Shown: positions 52,017 to 61,768, counted from the first letter of the stretch. The stretch is 64,000 bases of DNA from Trebonia sp050013875 (GCA_050013875.1 JBEKEK010000038.1:9043-73042); one strand, 5' to 3'. Numbers and translations: made by a program. Notes: generated by a model from the sequence alone, not told the origin.

Positions 52017-53558
52017 TTATCTCTCGGCGCCCGCGCCGACAGCGGTGGCTTTGGCCCATTGAGTGGTGGCGACGACGCCGAGTACCAGGACCGCGTAGCC
52101 GCAGCCGGCCATGATCCACCAGCCCGCGTGCGCGGCCTCAAGGAAGCCGCCGTGCAGCGAACCGCGCAGCGACGCGGCGAGCACCGAGCCGACGATCGCC
52201 ACGCCGAGGGACTGGCCGAGTTGGCGGCTTGAGGAGTTCATCCCCGAGGCGACGCCGGCCTGGGACTTTGGCACGCCGGACATGACTCCGTTGGAGATCG
52301 GGACGTTCACCATGCCGGCGCCGATGCCGAACAGGCCGTAGGTGGCGATCAGGAAGATCGGTCCGCTGGTGGCCGAGAGTTGCGAGAGCGCCGCGGTGGA
52401 CAGGGTGAGCGCCGCGCCGGCGATGACGAACGGGACGCGCGGGCCGCGGTGGGCCAGGATGCGGCCGGAGATCGGCGAGGAGAGCGCCATCATGATCGGC
52501 ATCGGCAGCAGGGTGAGGCCGGCCCGCAACGCGCTGAACCCGCGCACGTCCTGCAGGTAGAGCGTGGTCAGGAAGAGGAACCCGGCGCTGGCGGCGATCG
52601 CGCAGACCGCGGTGGCGTTCGCCGCGCTGAACGGCACCGACTTGAAGAACCGCAGGTCGATCAGCGGGTCGGCGCGGCGCGGCTCGTACCGGAGCAGGAT
52701 CAGCAGGGCCGTGATCGAGAGCAGGAAGAACCCGATGGTAGCGGTGGAGAACCAGCCGTTGGCCGGCCCCTGGATGATCGCGTAGGCCAGCGAGGCGAGC
52801 ATGGTGATAACCAGGACCTGGCCGAGCGGGTCGGCCCGGCGCCCCCTGGGGGCCCTGGAGTCCGGCACCAGCAGCGCGGTCATCGAGATGGCGACCAGCC
52901 CGACCGGGATGTTGGCCCAGAAGATGCCGCGCCAGCCGACGGTCCCGACCAGGATTCCGCCGAGGACCGGACCGAGCGCCATCGAAAGGCCGGACACGCC
53001 GTCCCAGACGCCGATGGCCTTGGCCCGGTCCGACGGCGTGGTGAAGGTGTTGGTGATGATGCCGAGCGCGGCCGGGTTGAGCATCGAGCCGCCGACGCCC
53101 TGCAGGACGCGGAAGGCGATCAGCCAGCTGAGGCTGGGCGCCAGCGAGCAGAGCCAGGAGCCGAGGGTGAACAGGCTCAGGCCGACCTGGAAGATGGTCC
53201 GGCGGCCGATCCGGTCGGCCGCGGCACCGGAGAACATCAGCAGGGACGCGAGCACGATGGTGTAGCCGGCCACCGTCCACTGCAGCCCCGCGACCGAGGT
53301 GTGCAGCGACTTGCCGATCTCCGGCAGGCCCACGTTTACGATCGTGTTATCCAGCCCCACCATAAATAGCGCGGAACAACAGACGCCCAGTACAACGGCG
53401 CGGCGACCCGAACCGAGGGCTACGGAAAGTGACTGGCCCGTCTCGTGAACCACGGTGGACACCGAGGCCGTTATTGGAGTAGAAGCCGGGACTATTTCAG
53501 CATGTGATCGCAAGGACACGTTCCGTAGTTGATGTGGGGCAGCGGAGACCGACCGCAT
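52017..53558 (-). CDS. DHA2-family MFS efflux transporter
   Basis: This 513-aa transporter opens its first helix with VCCSALFMVGLDNTIVNVGLP, the D..I...LP pattern of DHA2 proteins. It continues with GAAADRIGRRTIFQVG (motif A), RVLQGVGGSMLNPAALGII and motif C LGPVLGGILVG. GTG 53461 region or ATG 53558 could be the start. The stop TAA lies within the recurrent GATAACAGCAAGA motif. It probably exports a drug or metabolite. Confidence 0.88.
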   Translation of the reverse strand: MRSVSAAPHQLRNVSLRSHAEIVPASTPITASVSTVVHETGQSLSVALGSGRRAVVLGVCCSALFMVGLDNTIVNVGLPEIGKSLHTSVAGLQWTVAGYTIVLASLLMFSGAAADRIGRRTIFQVGLSLFTLGSWLCSLAPSLSWLIAFRVLQGVGGSMLNPAALGIITNTFTTPSDRAKAIGVWDGVSGLSMALGPVLGGILVGTVGWRGIFWANIPVGLVAISMTALLVPDSRAPRGRRADPLGQVLVITMLASLAYAIIQGPANGWFSTATIGFFLLSITALLILLRYEPRRADPLIDLRFFKSVPFSAANATAVCAIAASAGFLFLTTLYLQDVRGFSALRAGLTLLPMPIMMALSSPISGRILAHRGPRVPFVIAGAALTLSTAALSQLSATSGPIFLIATYGLFGIGAGMVNVPISNGVMSGVPKSQAGVASGMNSSSRQLGQSLGVAIVGSVLAASLRGSLHGGFLEAAHAGWWIMAGCGYAVLVLGVVATTQWAKATAVGAGAER

Positions 53559-53833
53559 TACGCACCGCCTGGGGGGTCAGCGAGTGTTTATACGGATATG
53601 ACACTACATTGCTGCGCGGTGTAGTCAATAGGTAACACTGCGGAATGTCACTGAATCGGCCTGCTGCCCGCGCCAGCCGTTGATGTTGCCGCACAGTTCC
53701 GATAAGTTCGGCCAACACGGGACCGTGCGTCGGTCTACATTTATGCAGGATGCCGGGGAGGCCGGCAGTCGCGGTTGGTGTCCATACAAGGACGCATGGT
53801 AAGTGAGGTGTGGCCGTGGCGGAGGGGGGCTAC

Positions 53834-54454
53834 GTGAGCCGCAGGCTGCTTCAGCTTGTGATGCCGGTTTTCCCCGACCGTCGCATGTTCCGGATTCATG
53901 ACCCAGAGGTACATCCGGACGCGCCCGGCGGCCCGCTGCCGCCGATCGGCGTGCTGGTGTCGGCCACCCGCGAGCAGCTCTGGGTCGGCAGCCTGCAGCA
54001 GGACATCGACGTCCGGCTGGTGCTCGAGGAGTGGGACGGCCAGCCGTTGCTGCCCGACGCCTGGGACGAGGAGGCCAAGGCCCGCCTTTACCTGCGCGGG
54101 GCACTCTCCATCGACATGGGCACCGCGGGCACCGCCGTCTCGGGGCTCCGGCTGTCCGGCGGGGTCGGCAACTACGAGGTCCGCGTATACGCGCGCTACC
54201 GCGAGGCTGTCGTCCAGATGTACACGGACCTGTTCAGCCAGCACAAGGACCCGCTGAGCGATGACTTTCAGCGGGAGAAGCGCAAGCTGGAGGGCGTAGA
54301 GCGGTACCTGGTGCAGCTCTGGCGCGACTCGTTACCGCCGTTAGCTTCACCGCTCCCGTTAGTCACGATTATCAGCCACAGTCAGCTATTACCGGGGGCA
54401 GTGTCCTACAGGGGCTGCGCCTCAACGGGGGCTGCGCGCCAACGGGGGCTGTGA
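53834..54454 (+). CDS. 206-aa hypothetical protein
   Basis: GTG 53834 is chosen because GGAGGGGGG lies four bases upstream; in-frame GTGs at 53810 and 53816 are alternatives. The product has VMPVFPDRRMFRIHDPEV, GVLVSATREQLWVGSLQQDIDV and ARYREAVVQMYTDLFSQHKD. It is soluble, with no recognised family. The last ~40 codons contain three GGGGCTG-type near-repeats (54410-54455) and probably diverge from the natural end. Convergent with the DUF3040 gene. Confidence 0.6.
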   Translation: MSRRLLQLVMPVFPDRRMFRIHDPEVHPDAPGGPLPPIGVLVSATREQLWVGSLQQDIDVRLVLEEWDGQPLLPDAWDEEAKARLYLRGALSIDMGTAGTAVSGLRLSGGVGNYEVRVYARYREAVVQMYTDLFSQHKDPLSDDFQREKRKLEGVERYLVQLWRDSLPPLASPLPLVTIISHSQLLPGAVSYRGCASTGAARQRGL

Positions 54455-54455
54455 G

Positions 54456-54815
54456 CTAAGGGGTGGTGGAGAACGAGTTGGGGCTGCTCTTCCTCACCGT
54501 GCCGCTGGTGGCGGCGCCGGTTTTAGCGGCGGCGCTGGTCTTCACTGGGGCACTACTTGAGGTCGCAGTGGGCTGTTTTGTTATTTTCTGTCCACTCGCC
54601 CGGAAGGGGATCGTGGCGTAGACCGTCACCGCGATGATCGCCAGCAAGGCAATCGTGCAGATCGAGCCGACGATCTTGCCCCGAGTGGTCCGGAGCCGGG
54701 CGGCCGGCCCTGGCCGCCTGAAGGAGGACAGCCTGGTCGCAAGGCCAGGGTCCTGTGCGGCGAGTCGCCGCTCTATCTCAGCGAGCATCCGCTGCTCGTC
54801 CATGGATAGCGCCAT
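54456..54815 (-). CDS. DUF3040 membrane protein
   Basis: This 119-aa protein opens MDEQRMLAEIERRLAAQDPGLATRL, the DUF3040 start. One membrane helix follows (IVGSICTIALLAIIAVTVYA) and then a Ser/Thr/Ala-rich external tail. GGAGGT lies eight bases before ATG 54815. Such proteins are typical of actinobacteria; role unknown. Confidence 0.85.
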   Translation of the reverse strand: MALSMDEQRMLAEIERRLAAQDPGLATRLSSFRRPGPAARLRTTRGKIVGSICTIALLAIIAVTVYATIPFRASGQKITKQPTATSSSAPVKTSAAAKTGAATSGTVRKSSPNSFSTTP

Positions 54816-54998
54816 AGCGCCATACCTCCGCGTTCCGCGCGCCGATGGGAACTACCTTACTATCCCCCACGGAGGAAGGTTTATCCAATCGTTCTTACTT
54901 TGTGCCCGAGTCTTTTTGCTACCTGTAAGAACCAACCACTAAACGCGTTCACACAAGAATCAATTGGTCACCGGTCGTGACAACGCGGTCAGCATAAG

Positions 54999-55038
54999 CG
55001 AACACCTGTTTGACTTAATCGAACGGGTCTTCTATACT
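54999..55038 (+). promoter_or_regulatory. LexA-like box overlapping a strong sigma-A promoter (leaderless gene)
   Basis: CGAAC-ACCT-GTTTG (54999-55012) differs by one base from the actinobacterial SOS box CGAAC-N4-GTTCG. It overlaps -35 TTGACT (55010-55015). After a 17-base spacer comes -10 TATACT (55033-55038). The expected start of transcription is 55045-55046, the A of the ATG at 55046, so the mRNA would be leaderless. Confidence 0.8.
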
Positions 55039-55045
55039 CCTCCTT

Positions 55046-56200
55046 ATGCGCTGGGATAACCTGCGAATCGATTCGACTTCTGGCAGCGACGGCGTTCGGA
55101 CGCCGGACGGGCAGGCAACGATCCTGCCGCTGATCGAGCGCGACGCCGTGGTGCGGACGTTTGACACCCCCGGGTTCCGCGGCATGACCTTCTACGAGGT
55201 GCAGGCGAAGTCGATCGTCTCCCGCGTCCCCGACGCGTCCAAGGTCCCGTTCCGCTGGACCATCAACCCCTACCGGGGATGCCAGCATGCCTGTAAATAT
55301 TGTTTCGCGCGGAACACGCACACGTACCTGGACCTGGACGCCGGGCGCGACTTCGACTCCAAGGTGGTCGTGAAGGTGAACGCGCCCGAGCTGCTGCGGG
55401 CGAAGCTCCGCTCGCGTGGGTGGACCGGCGAGCACATCGCGATGGGCACCAACGTGGACTGCTACCAGCGCGCCGAGGGGCGCTACCAGCTGATGCGCGG
55501 GGTCATCGCGGCGCTGCGGGACGCCGCCAACCCGTTCTCGATCCTCACCAAGGGCACCCTGATCCTGCGTGACCTCGATCTGCTGCTCGAGGCCGCCGCG
55601 GTGACCGACGTCGGGCTGAACGTCTCAGCGGGGTTCGTCGACGCGGACCTGTGGCGGGCCATCGAGCCGGGCACGCCCGCGCCGCAGCGGCGGCTGGACG
55701 CTTGCGCCGCCCTCAACGACGCCGGGCTGCGCTGCGGCGTGCTGATGGGGCCGATCGTGCCCCACCTGTCCGACTCCCCCAGCCAGCTGGAGGCGGCCGT
55801 GCGGCAGGCGGCCGCCGCCGGCGCGACGCACGTCTCCCCCATCGTGCTGCACCTGCGACCCGGCGCCCGCGAGTGGTTCCTGGCCTGGCTCCGCGAGGCG
55901 CACCCAACCCTGGTACCGCGCTATGGCGAGCTGTACGGACGCGGCGCCTACGCGCGCCAGGAATACCGGTCCAGGATCGCCGCCGAGGTCCGCGACCTCA
56001 CGGAACGCTATGGCGTCGGGCGCGGCGACCTGCTGGCCGACCGCGTCGGGCGCGGCGGCAACGCGCGCGGTGCCGATCAAGTCCGCGGTGCCGATCAAAT
56101 GCGCGGTGCGGGCCAGGTGCGCAGTGCCGATGAAGTGCGCAGTGCCAGCCTGGCGCCCGGCCGCGAGGCGGGCGTGCGCGAGCAGCTCTCGCTCTTCTGA
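55046..56200 (+). CDS. Rv2578c-family radical SAM protein
   Basis: This 384-aa protein has the radical SAM cluster motif in YRGCQHACKYCFARNTHTY (C-x3-C-x2-C), with GTNVDCYQRAEGRYQLMRGV and ILTKGTLILRDLDLL. It is related to SPL-like proteins. M. tuberculosis Rv2578c is, as I recall, in the LexA/DNA-damage regulon, matching the box upstream. The C-terminal end has an 18-bp repeat stretch (RGADQV units, 56066-56146) and then VREQLSLF. Confidence 0.9.
   Translation: MRWDNLRIDSTSGSDGVRTPDGQATILPLIERDAVVRTFDTPGFRGMTFYEVQAKSIVSRVPDASKVPFRWTINPYRGCQHACKYCFARNTHTYLDLDAGRDFDSKVVVKVNAPELLRAKLRSRGWTGEHIAMGTNVDCYQRAEGRYQLMRGVIAALRDAANPFSILTKGTLILRDLDLLLEAAAVTDVGLNVSAGFVDADLWRAIEPGTPAPQRRLDACAALNDAGLRCGVLMGPIVPHLSDSPSQLEAAVRQAAAAGATHVSPIVLHLRPGAREWFLAWLREAHPTLVPRYGELYGRGAYARQEYRSRIAAEVRDLTERYGVGRGDLLADRVGRGGNARGADQVRGADQMRGAGQVRSADEVRSASLAPGREAGVREQLSLF
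56066..56146 (+). repeat. 18-bp in-frame tandem repeats in the radical SAM gene
   Basis: Units at 56066, 56084, 56102, 56120 and a half unit at 56138 encode RGADQV, RGADQM, RGAGQV, RSADEV and RSA. They lie in a disordered C-terminal linker, so copy number may vary without harm. Confidence 0.9.
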
Positions 56201-56689
56201 ATTAGATCAATATCGATCTAAATTGAACAAAATGGCTTACCCGCAAGTAACCATTTACAGGGTAAATGGATGGCACCGGCTAGGCCTGACCGTAAACAGA
56301 TTCTGCCCGGCTCCGGTCCGGCGGTAAGCCGATTCCGGGGCGTATCCGGCCCGTGTTAACGATTCCGTGCGCGCTCAGGGCCGCCTTGATCCCGTTTCAC
56401 CTGTCAGCGGGCGAGTTGATAGCGGATTTCGCACCGTCTACAATGGCACCGGGTGCCTGATTCCGGGCGACGCGGGCCGGCCGCGGCCGCGAGGCTGCTG
56501 GGATCTGGATGGCCGACGCAGCAGCGGCTCCTGGCGGTCGTTACGCCAGTTTGGCCCGCTGTGAAGTGGTCCACAAAACAATGGACGGCGATTGACTCGG
56601 GGGCTGACATGTCTCCGTTGATATAGGTGATGTCACGTTATCGCCAGATCGGTGGCAAGAGGGCAGTGTGGCACGCGAGTATTGGGTCC
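56201..56689. other. Intergenic region with palindrome, upstream of ArsR
   Basis: TTAGATC (56202-56208) and GATCTAA (56215-56221) form perfect 7-bp arms with a 6-base spacer, right after the radical SAM stop; it may be a terminator-like hairpin or an operator. The next ~70 bases are AT-rich. Nearer the ArsR gene, TTGATATAGGTGATGT at about 56614 is a possible ArsR-type site. No gene is seen. Confidence 0.45.
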
Positions 56690-57052
56690 ATGACGATTCC
56701 AGCGGAACTCATCGCGGAGACTGCGGCTGAGTTTCCTTGCCCACCCCTCGGTGCGGCGGAGCTATCGGCCGCTGAGGCCGAGCGAATGGCCGGCATGTTC
56801 AAGGCGCTGGCCGATCCGGTCCGGTTGCGGCTCTTCTCCCGGGTCGCCGCGCACCAGAGCGGGGAAGCCTCCGTTTGCGACATACAGAACGTGGGCGTCT
56901 CTCAGCCCACGGTCAGCCACCACCTGAAGAAACTGAGGGAGGCAGGCCTGATCATCTCCGAGCGCCGGGGAACCTGGGTGTACTGCCGGGTCGCGCCCGG
57001 CGTGCTCCCGGCCATGGCGCAAATGCTCTCGCCCCGAGAGAGCATCGACTGA
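56690..57052 (+). CDS. ArsR/SmtB-family metal-responsive repressor
   Basis: This 120-aa winged-helix protein (RMAGMFKALADPVRLRLFSRV, VGVSQPTVSHHLKKLREAGLI, RRGTWVYCRV) has Cys in SVCDIQ, the position of the arsenite-binding ELCVCDL motif, and a second Cys in EFPCPPL near the N-terminus, as in CgArsR-like proteins. ATG 56690 gives this length. No arsenate reductase, pump or other arsenic gene is adjacent; its target may be elsewhere. Confidence 0.88.
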   Translation: MTIPAELIAETAAEFPCPPLGAAELSAAEAERMAGMFKALADPVRLRLFSRVAAHQSGEASVCDIQNVGVSQPTVSHHLKKLREAGLIISERRGTWVYCRVAPGVLPAMAQMLSPRESID

Positions 57053-57169
57053 AGGGCAGGCGGCGGGCAAGCCGCGGGGAACTGCTCACCGGGAGCGAGC
57101 AGTCAGCCCAGTGGTCGGTGGCCGTCCGGCGGCGAGGACGGCACCGGACGGCCATTAGAATCTGCTGAC

Positions 57170-58420
57170 ATGTCAGAGCGACTACTGGTCTGCAGCAAGC
57201 CGATCCCGGACCCGGGCGAAGGCTTCCGCCGCCAGATCCCGGTACCGGAGGCCCTCGCATGGGTGCGCCAAGGCGCCGGCCTGGCCGGATGGGGCGAGGC
57301 CGCGCGTATCACGCTGCCCGCGGGAGCGGACCGGTTCGCCGACGGCGAGAAGTGGCTGCGCGAGGTGGTCGATAGCGCGGACATCGACGATGAGGTACGC
57401 CGGCGCGGTTCGGGCCTGGTCGCGTTCGGCAGCTTTACCTTCGATGACGCCTCCGACGGCTCGGTGCTCATCGTGCCGCGCGCGATCCTCGGCCGGGACG
57501 GCACAGGGCACGCCTGGCTGACCACCATCACCCCCGAGGGCGAGGCCGCCTGGCACTCGGCCCCCTTCGAGCCCCCGCCCGCGCCGGACACCATCAGCTG
57601 GCACGACGGAGCCCTGACGGCGCCCGAGTGGGAGCAGGCCGTCGGGGAAGCGGTGCGGCGGATCACGCACTCGGCGCACCTGCGCAAGGTTGTGCTCGCG
57701 CGGGATCTATACGCCACTACCACGCGCGCAATCGACGCGCGGGTTCTCATTGACCGGTTGGCCCGCCGGTACCCAGGCTGCTTCACCTTCGCCGTCGACG
57801 GCCTAGTGGGTGCCACGCCTGAACTGCTCATCAGCCGGGATGGCTGGCGGGTGAGCTCGCTGGTCCTGGCGGGCACTGTGCCGCGCGGCGCCACCCCGGC
57901 CGAGGACTCCGCGCTGGCGGGCGCGCTGCTCGGGTCGGCCAAGGAGAACGAGGAGCACCAGTACGCCGCGGCGTCGCTGCGGGACGCGCTGGCCCCGCTC
58001 TGCCAGGCCATGTATGTCGCCCCGCGCCCCGAGCTCATCCGGCTGGCCAACCTCCAGCACCTCGGGACCCGCGTCCGGGGCACCCTGACCGCGGACTCCG
58101 CCGATCGGTCGGCGCTCGCCTTGGCGGCCGCGGTGCACCCCACGGCCGCGGTCGGCGGTACCCCGACCGACGCCGCGGTCGAATTGATCCGCGAACTCGA
58201 GTCGATGGACCGCGAGCGGTACGCGGGCCCGGTCGGCTGGGTGGATGCCGACGGCAACGGCGAATGGGGCATCGCGCTGCGCTGTGCGCAGCTGGAAGGG
58301 AACCGGGCGCGCCTGTTCGCCGGCTGCGGCATCGTGACCGGCTCCGACCCCGCCGCCGAACTGGCGGAGACCATCACCAAGCTCCGCCCGATGCGCACAG
58401 CACTGGAACAGGCCGACTAG
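57170..58420 (+). CDS. menF: Isochorismate synthase
   Basis: This 416-aa chorismate-utilising enzyme has ITHSAHLRKVVLARDLYA, GATPELLISRDGWRVSSLVLAGT, AAAVHPTAAVGGTPTDAAVE and YAGPVGWVDADGNGEWGIALR. The Lys-Val-Val-Leu-Ala-Arg and HPT motifs are those of isochorismate synthases (MenF/EntC). It would feed menaquinone or a salicylate/DHB siderophore. No other men or siderophore gene is in view, so the pathway is not decided. Confidence 0.88.
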   Translation: MSERLLVCSKPIPDPGEGFRRQIPVPEALAWVRQGAGLAGWGEAARITLPAGADRFADGEKWLREVVDSADIDDEVRRRGSGLVAFGSFTFDDASDGSVLIVPRAILGRDGTGHAWLTTITPEGEAAWHSAPFEPPPAPDTISWHDGALTAPEWEQAVGEAVRRITHSAHLRKVVLARDLYATTTRAIDARVLIDRLARRYPGCFTFAVDGLVGATPELLISRDGWRVSSLVLAGTVPRGATPAEDSALAGALLGSAKENEEHQYAAASLRDALAPLCQAMYVAPRPELIRLANLQHLGTRVRGTLTADSADRSALALAAAVHPTAAVGGTPTDAAVELIRELESMDRERYAGPVGWVDADGNGEWGIALRCAQLEGNRARLFAGCGIVTGSDPAAELAETITKLRPMRTALEQAD

Positions 58421-58829
58421 CACGCGTTTGCGGCTGGCTCCCGGCCCAGACCGGCCGGCACGCGCCACTGGCACCGGGTCGCGAGCGTCTGTCCCGAGCT
58501 GGTGAAGCTGGCCCGACTGCCCGCGTGCTCGCAAGCAGCCCGGCCATTGTCTGTTCTGTGTGTTTTTGGGCGAGTTGATTAACCCTATGGGTCCCATGCG
58601 TCGCAGGCACCGCATTCCTGCGGTTGTTGTTCCCGTTTGCACCATTATGTGATGGGTCTTGATCCAATACGCGACGCGTTCGTTACTTTCTGTTGGCCCA
58701 CACTTGATGACGTTGCGTCATGATGCTTATATAGCGGGTAACCATGGCTCGCGCGCTCGGCGGCTCGCGCGCCGGGAACGTCCCGGACCGCGCCGAGTGA
58801 TGACTACTGAAAGTAAGGGGTAGCGCACA
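58421..58829. other. Intergenic leader of the second dpp operon with nested hairpins
   Basis: No gene is seen. CTCGGCG (58756-58762) pairs with CGCCGAG (58791-58797), and CCGGGA (58772) pairs with TCCCGG (58781) inside, giving a strong structured element 30 bases upstream of the binding-protein start. An AAGGGG ribosome binding site follows. Possibly a terminator of upstream transcription or a leader structure. Confidence 0.55.
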
Positions 58830-60722
58830 ATGGGTGAATTCCCAGGGAGGCGCCGTCGGTCCCGCAGACTGCTTGCCGCGGCCTGTGGTGCGGCGGCCAT
58901 CGCGATCACCGCAGCCGCCTGCGGGAGCAGCGGGACAAGCGGGACCAGCGGGGCCAGCGGGTCCGGAGCAACCGCGCCGACGGGCGGGACGGCCATCGCC
59001 GGCGGCACGGCGACCTACGCGCTGCCACCTTCGACGGTGCCGAACTACATCTTCCCGTTCGACAGCAGCACCTACTTCAGCGTCACCAACTCCGAGGACT
59101 TCCAGTACCTGATGTACCGGCCGCTGTACTGGTTCGGCAACGGGGCGTCCCCGACGCTCAACACCGGCCTGAGCCTGGCCGACGCCCCGGTGTTCAGCGG
59201 CAAGAACGTCACCATCACCATGAAGGGCTGGAAGTGGTCGGACGGATCGACCGTATCCGCCCAGGACGCGGTGTTCTGGATCCACATGATGCAGGCGGTC
59301 GCCAGCTCCGACTGGGGCGCGTTCGTCCCCGGCGGCTTCCCGACCAACGTCAGCGACATCAAGGCGACCAGCCCGACCACGCTGACGATGACGATGAACA
59401 AGGCGTACAACCCGACCTGGTTCACCTACAACGAGCTCAGCCAGATCACCCCCATGCCTGAGGCGTGGGACAAGACGGCCTCCGGCCCGAGCCACTGCAC
59501 AACCACCGTGTCGGACTGCTCCGCCGTCTACAGCTACCTCGACAGCCAGTCCAAGGCCCTGTCCAGTTGGGCAGGGTCGCCGATCTGGGGGATCGTCGAC
59601 GGCCCGTGGCGGCTGTCCGCCTTCAACTCCGATGGCAACTCCACGTTCGTACCGAACAAGAGCTACGGCGGCCCCGTCAAGGCGAGGCTGGCGCAGTTCC
59701 AGGAGGTGCCGTTCACGACCGAGTCCGCCGAGTACAACGTGCTCCAGGCAGGCTCGGCCGGCGGCAACCAGAAGATCGACGTTGGCTACCTGCCCACCGT
59801 CGACGCGCCGACCAAGCCGGCCAACGCGATCATCGGGCGGAACCCGGTCAACAACTACTACCTTTCACCGCTGTATCCGTGGGGGATCAACTACTTCCCG
59901 GTCAACTACCAGTCGACGACCGGCAACGGCCCGATCCTCAAGCAGCTGTACTTCCGTCAGGCGTTGCAGTACCTGATGAACCAGGCAGCGGTGATCTCGG
60001 GGCCGCTTAAGGGGTACGGCGTGCCGACGGTCGGCCCAGTCGGGTCGGTGCCGGTGACCAACTACCTGTCGTCCACCGGCAGGGCGGGCGACCCGTGGCC
60101 CTACAACCCGGGCAAGGCGAAGTCACTGCTGACCAGCCACGGCTGGACCGTGGTGCCGAACGGGACCACCTCCTGCTCCGACCCCACCAAGTGCGGCGCC
60201 GGCATCAAGCAGGGCCAGCAGCTCTCCTTCACCCTGCCCTACGCGACCGGGACCGAGTGGATCGCGCAGGAGATGACCCAGCTCCAGTCCAACGCCTCGC
60301 AGGTCGGCATCAAGCTGAGCCTCGACCCCAAGCCGTTCAACCAGGTGACCGCGATCGCCGCGGGCAACTGCGTGGTCGCCAAGATCTCGTGCAACTGGGA
60401 CATGGGCAACTGGGGCGGCGGCTGGACGTTCGTTCCCGACTACTACCCGTCGGGCGAGACGCTGTTCCTGTCCGGATCCGGCGCCAACTCCGGTGGTTAC
60501 ACCAACTCCCAGAACGACTCGCTGATCGACGCCACGCTGACCACCAGCTCGATGCAGGCGCTGTACAGCTGGCAGGACTACCTGGCGCAGCAGCTGCCCG
60601 TCATCTGGCAGCCGAACGGCGTGTACCAGCTCACCGAGGTCAACAACACCCTGCGGGGCGTTATCCCGCAGTCCACCACGCTCAACATCAACCCGGAGGA
60701 CTGGTACTTCGTCAACAGCTAG
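58830..60722 (+). CDS. Family-5 extracellular solute-binding lipoprotein (second dpp-type importer)
   Basis: This 630-aa protein has a basic N-terminus (RRRRSRR), a lipoprotein signal ending TAAAC, then a Gly/Ser/Thr linker (GSSGTSGTSGASGSG). SBP_bac_5 features: ALPPSTVPNYIFPFDSSTYF, MYRPLYWFGNGASPTLNTGL, WKWSDGSTVSAQDAVFWIHM, GTEWIAQEMTQLQSNASQVG. It has several Cys pairs (HCTTTVSDC, CSDPTKC). It differs clearly from the 7359-9068 protein, so the substrate probably differs. First gene of the operon. Confidence 0.9.
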   Translation: MGEFPGRRRRSRRLLAAACGAAAIAITAAACGSSGTSGTSGASGSGATAPTGGTAIAGGTATYALPPSTVPNYIFPFDSSTYFSVTNSEDFQYLMYRPLYWFGNGASPTLNTGLSLADAPVFSGKNVTITMKGWKWSDGSTVSAQDAVFWIHMMQAVASSDWGAFVPGGFPTNVSDIKATSPTTLTMTMNKAYNPTWFTYNELSQITPMPEAWDKTASGPSHCTTTVSDCSAVYSYLDSQSKALSSWAGSPIWGIVDGPWRLSAFNSDGNSTFVPNKSYGGPVKARLAQFQEVPFTTESAEYNVLQAGSAGGNQKIDVGYLPTVDAPTKPANAIIGRNPVNNYYLSPLYPWGINYFPVNYQSTTGNGPILKQLYFRQALQYLMNQAAVISGPLKGYGVPTVGPVGSVPVTNYLSSTGRAGDPWPYNPGKAKSLLTSHGWTVVPNGTTSCSDPTKCGAGIKQGQQLSFTLPYATGTEWIAQEMTQLQSNASQVGIKLSLDPKPFNQVTAIAAGNCVVAKISCNWDMGNWGGGWTFVPDYYPSGETLFLSGSGANSGGYTNSQNDSLIDATLTTSSMQALYSWQDYLAQQLPVIWQPNGVYQLTEVNNTLRGVIPQSTTLNINPEDWYFVNS

Positions 60723-60817
60723 CACTGCGGCAGTACACCCCGGGGCGGCATTCGCTGCCCCGGGGTGGCAGCAATTGAGGGCTGACTGGCACCACGGGAC
60801 CGTTCGGAGGAAAGGTT

Positions 60818-61768
60818 TTGATCGGTTTTCTCATTCGGAGAATCCTGCAGGCGGCCGTGACCGTGCTGATCGTGACGGTGATCGTCTTCTTCCTGCTGCG
60901 GTCTATCCCGGGCAACGTGGCGGTGGCGATCCTCGGGCCCGCGGCCTACCGCAACCCGGCCACGCTGGCGCAGTTCAACGCGCAGTACGGGTTCGACAAG
61001 CCGTGGTACAGCCAGTACCTGCTCTGGCTGGGCCACCTGCTCCAGGGCAACCTCGGGTTCTCGTGGACGCTCGACCAGTCGGTCTCGTCGCTGCTGGGCC
61101 AGCGGCTGCCGAAGACCATCATCCTGGTCGGGATCTCCACCATCGTCGCGCTGATCATCGCGGTGCCGATCGGCCTCTGGCAGGCCGTGCGCCGCAACAA
61201 GCCCGTCGACTACACCTTCACCTCGCTGTCGTTCCTGTTCTACGCGGCGCCCACGTTCTTCGTGGGGACGGTGCTGATCCTGGTCTTCTCGGTCAAGCTG
61301 GGCTGGTTCGGCCCGGAAGCGCCGCAGGGCGGGATCGTGTCAGACCTTACCGACTGGCGCGATCTGGTACTGCCGGTGGCCACCCTCGCGCTAGTTACGA
61401 TTGCGCTGTTCAGCCGGTATATGCGCTCGTCGGTGCTGGACAACATCACCGAGGACTACGTGCGCACCGCCCGGGCCAAGGGCGCGTCGCGGCAGCGGGT
61501 GCTATGGCGCCACGTGATGCGCAACTCGCTGATCCCGATCGCCACCTTGCTCGGCCTGTCCATCCCCGGCATCTTCTCCGGGGCACTGATCACCGAGTCG
61601 GTGTTCAACTACCCGGGCATGGGCTATCTCTTCTACCAGTCGGCACAGAAGCAGGATTATCCCGTGCTGCTCGGCTTCATCATTGTCGTCGCGATCGCCA
61701 CCGTCGTCGGATCGCTGCTGGCCGACATCGCCTACGCGGTTCTCGACCCGAGGGTGAGGTACGCATGA
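60818..61768 (+). CDS. Peptide/nickel-type ABC importer permease (DppB-like, second system)
   Basis: TTG 60818 is preceded by GGAGG seven bases away. The 316-aa product starts IGFLIRRILQAAVTVLIVTV, has FNAQYGFDKPWYSQYLLWL and the coupling loop YVRTARAKGASRQRVLWRHVM, and ends AYAVLDPRVRYA. About six helices. It overlaps dppC as ATGA. Confidence 0.92.
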   Translation: MIGFLIRRILQAAVTVLIVTVIVFFLLRSIPGNVAVAILGPAAYRNPATLAQFNAQYGFDKPWYSQYLLWLGHLLQGNLGFSWTLDQSVSSLLGQRLPKTIILVGISTIVALIIAVPIGLWQAVRRNKPVDYTFTSLSFLFYAAPTFFVGTVLILVFSVKLGWFGPEAPQGGIVSDLTDWRDLVLPVATLALVTIALFSRYMRSSVLDNITEDYVRTARAKGASRQRVLWRHVMRNSLIPIATLLGLSIPGIFSGALITESVFNYPGMGYLFYQSAQKQDYPVLLGFIIVVAIATVVGSLLADIAYAVLDPRVRYA

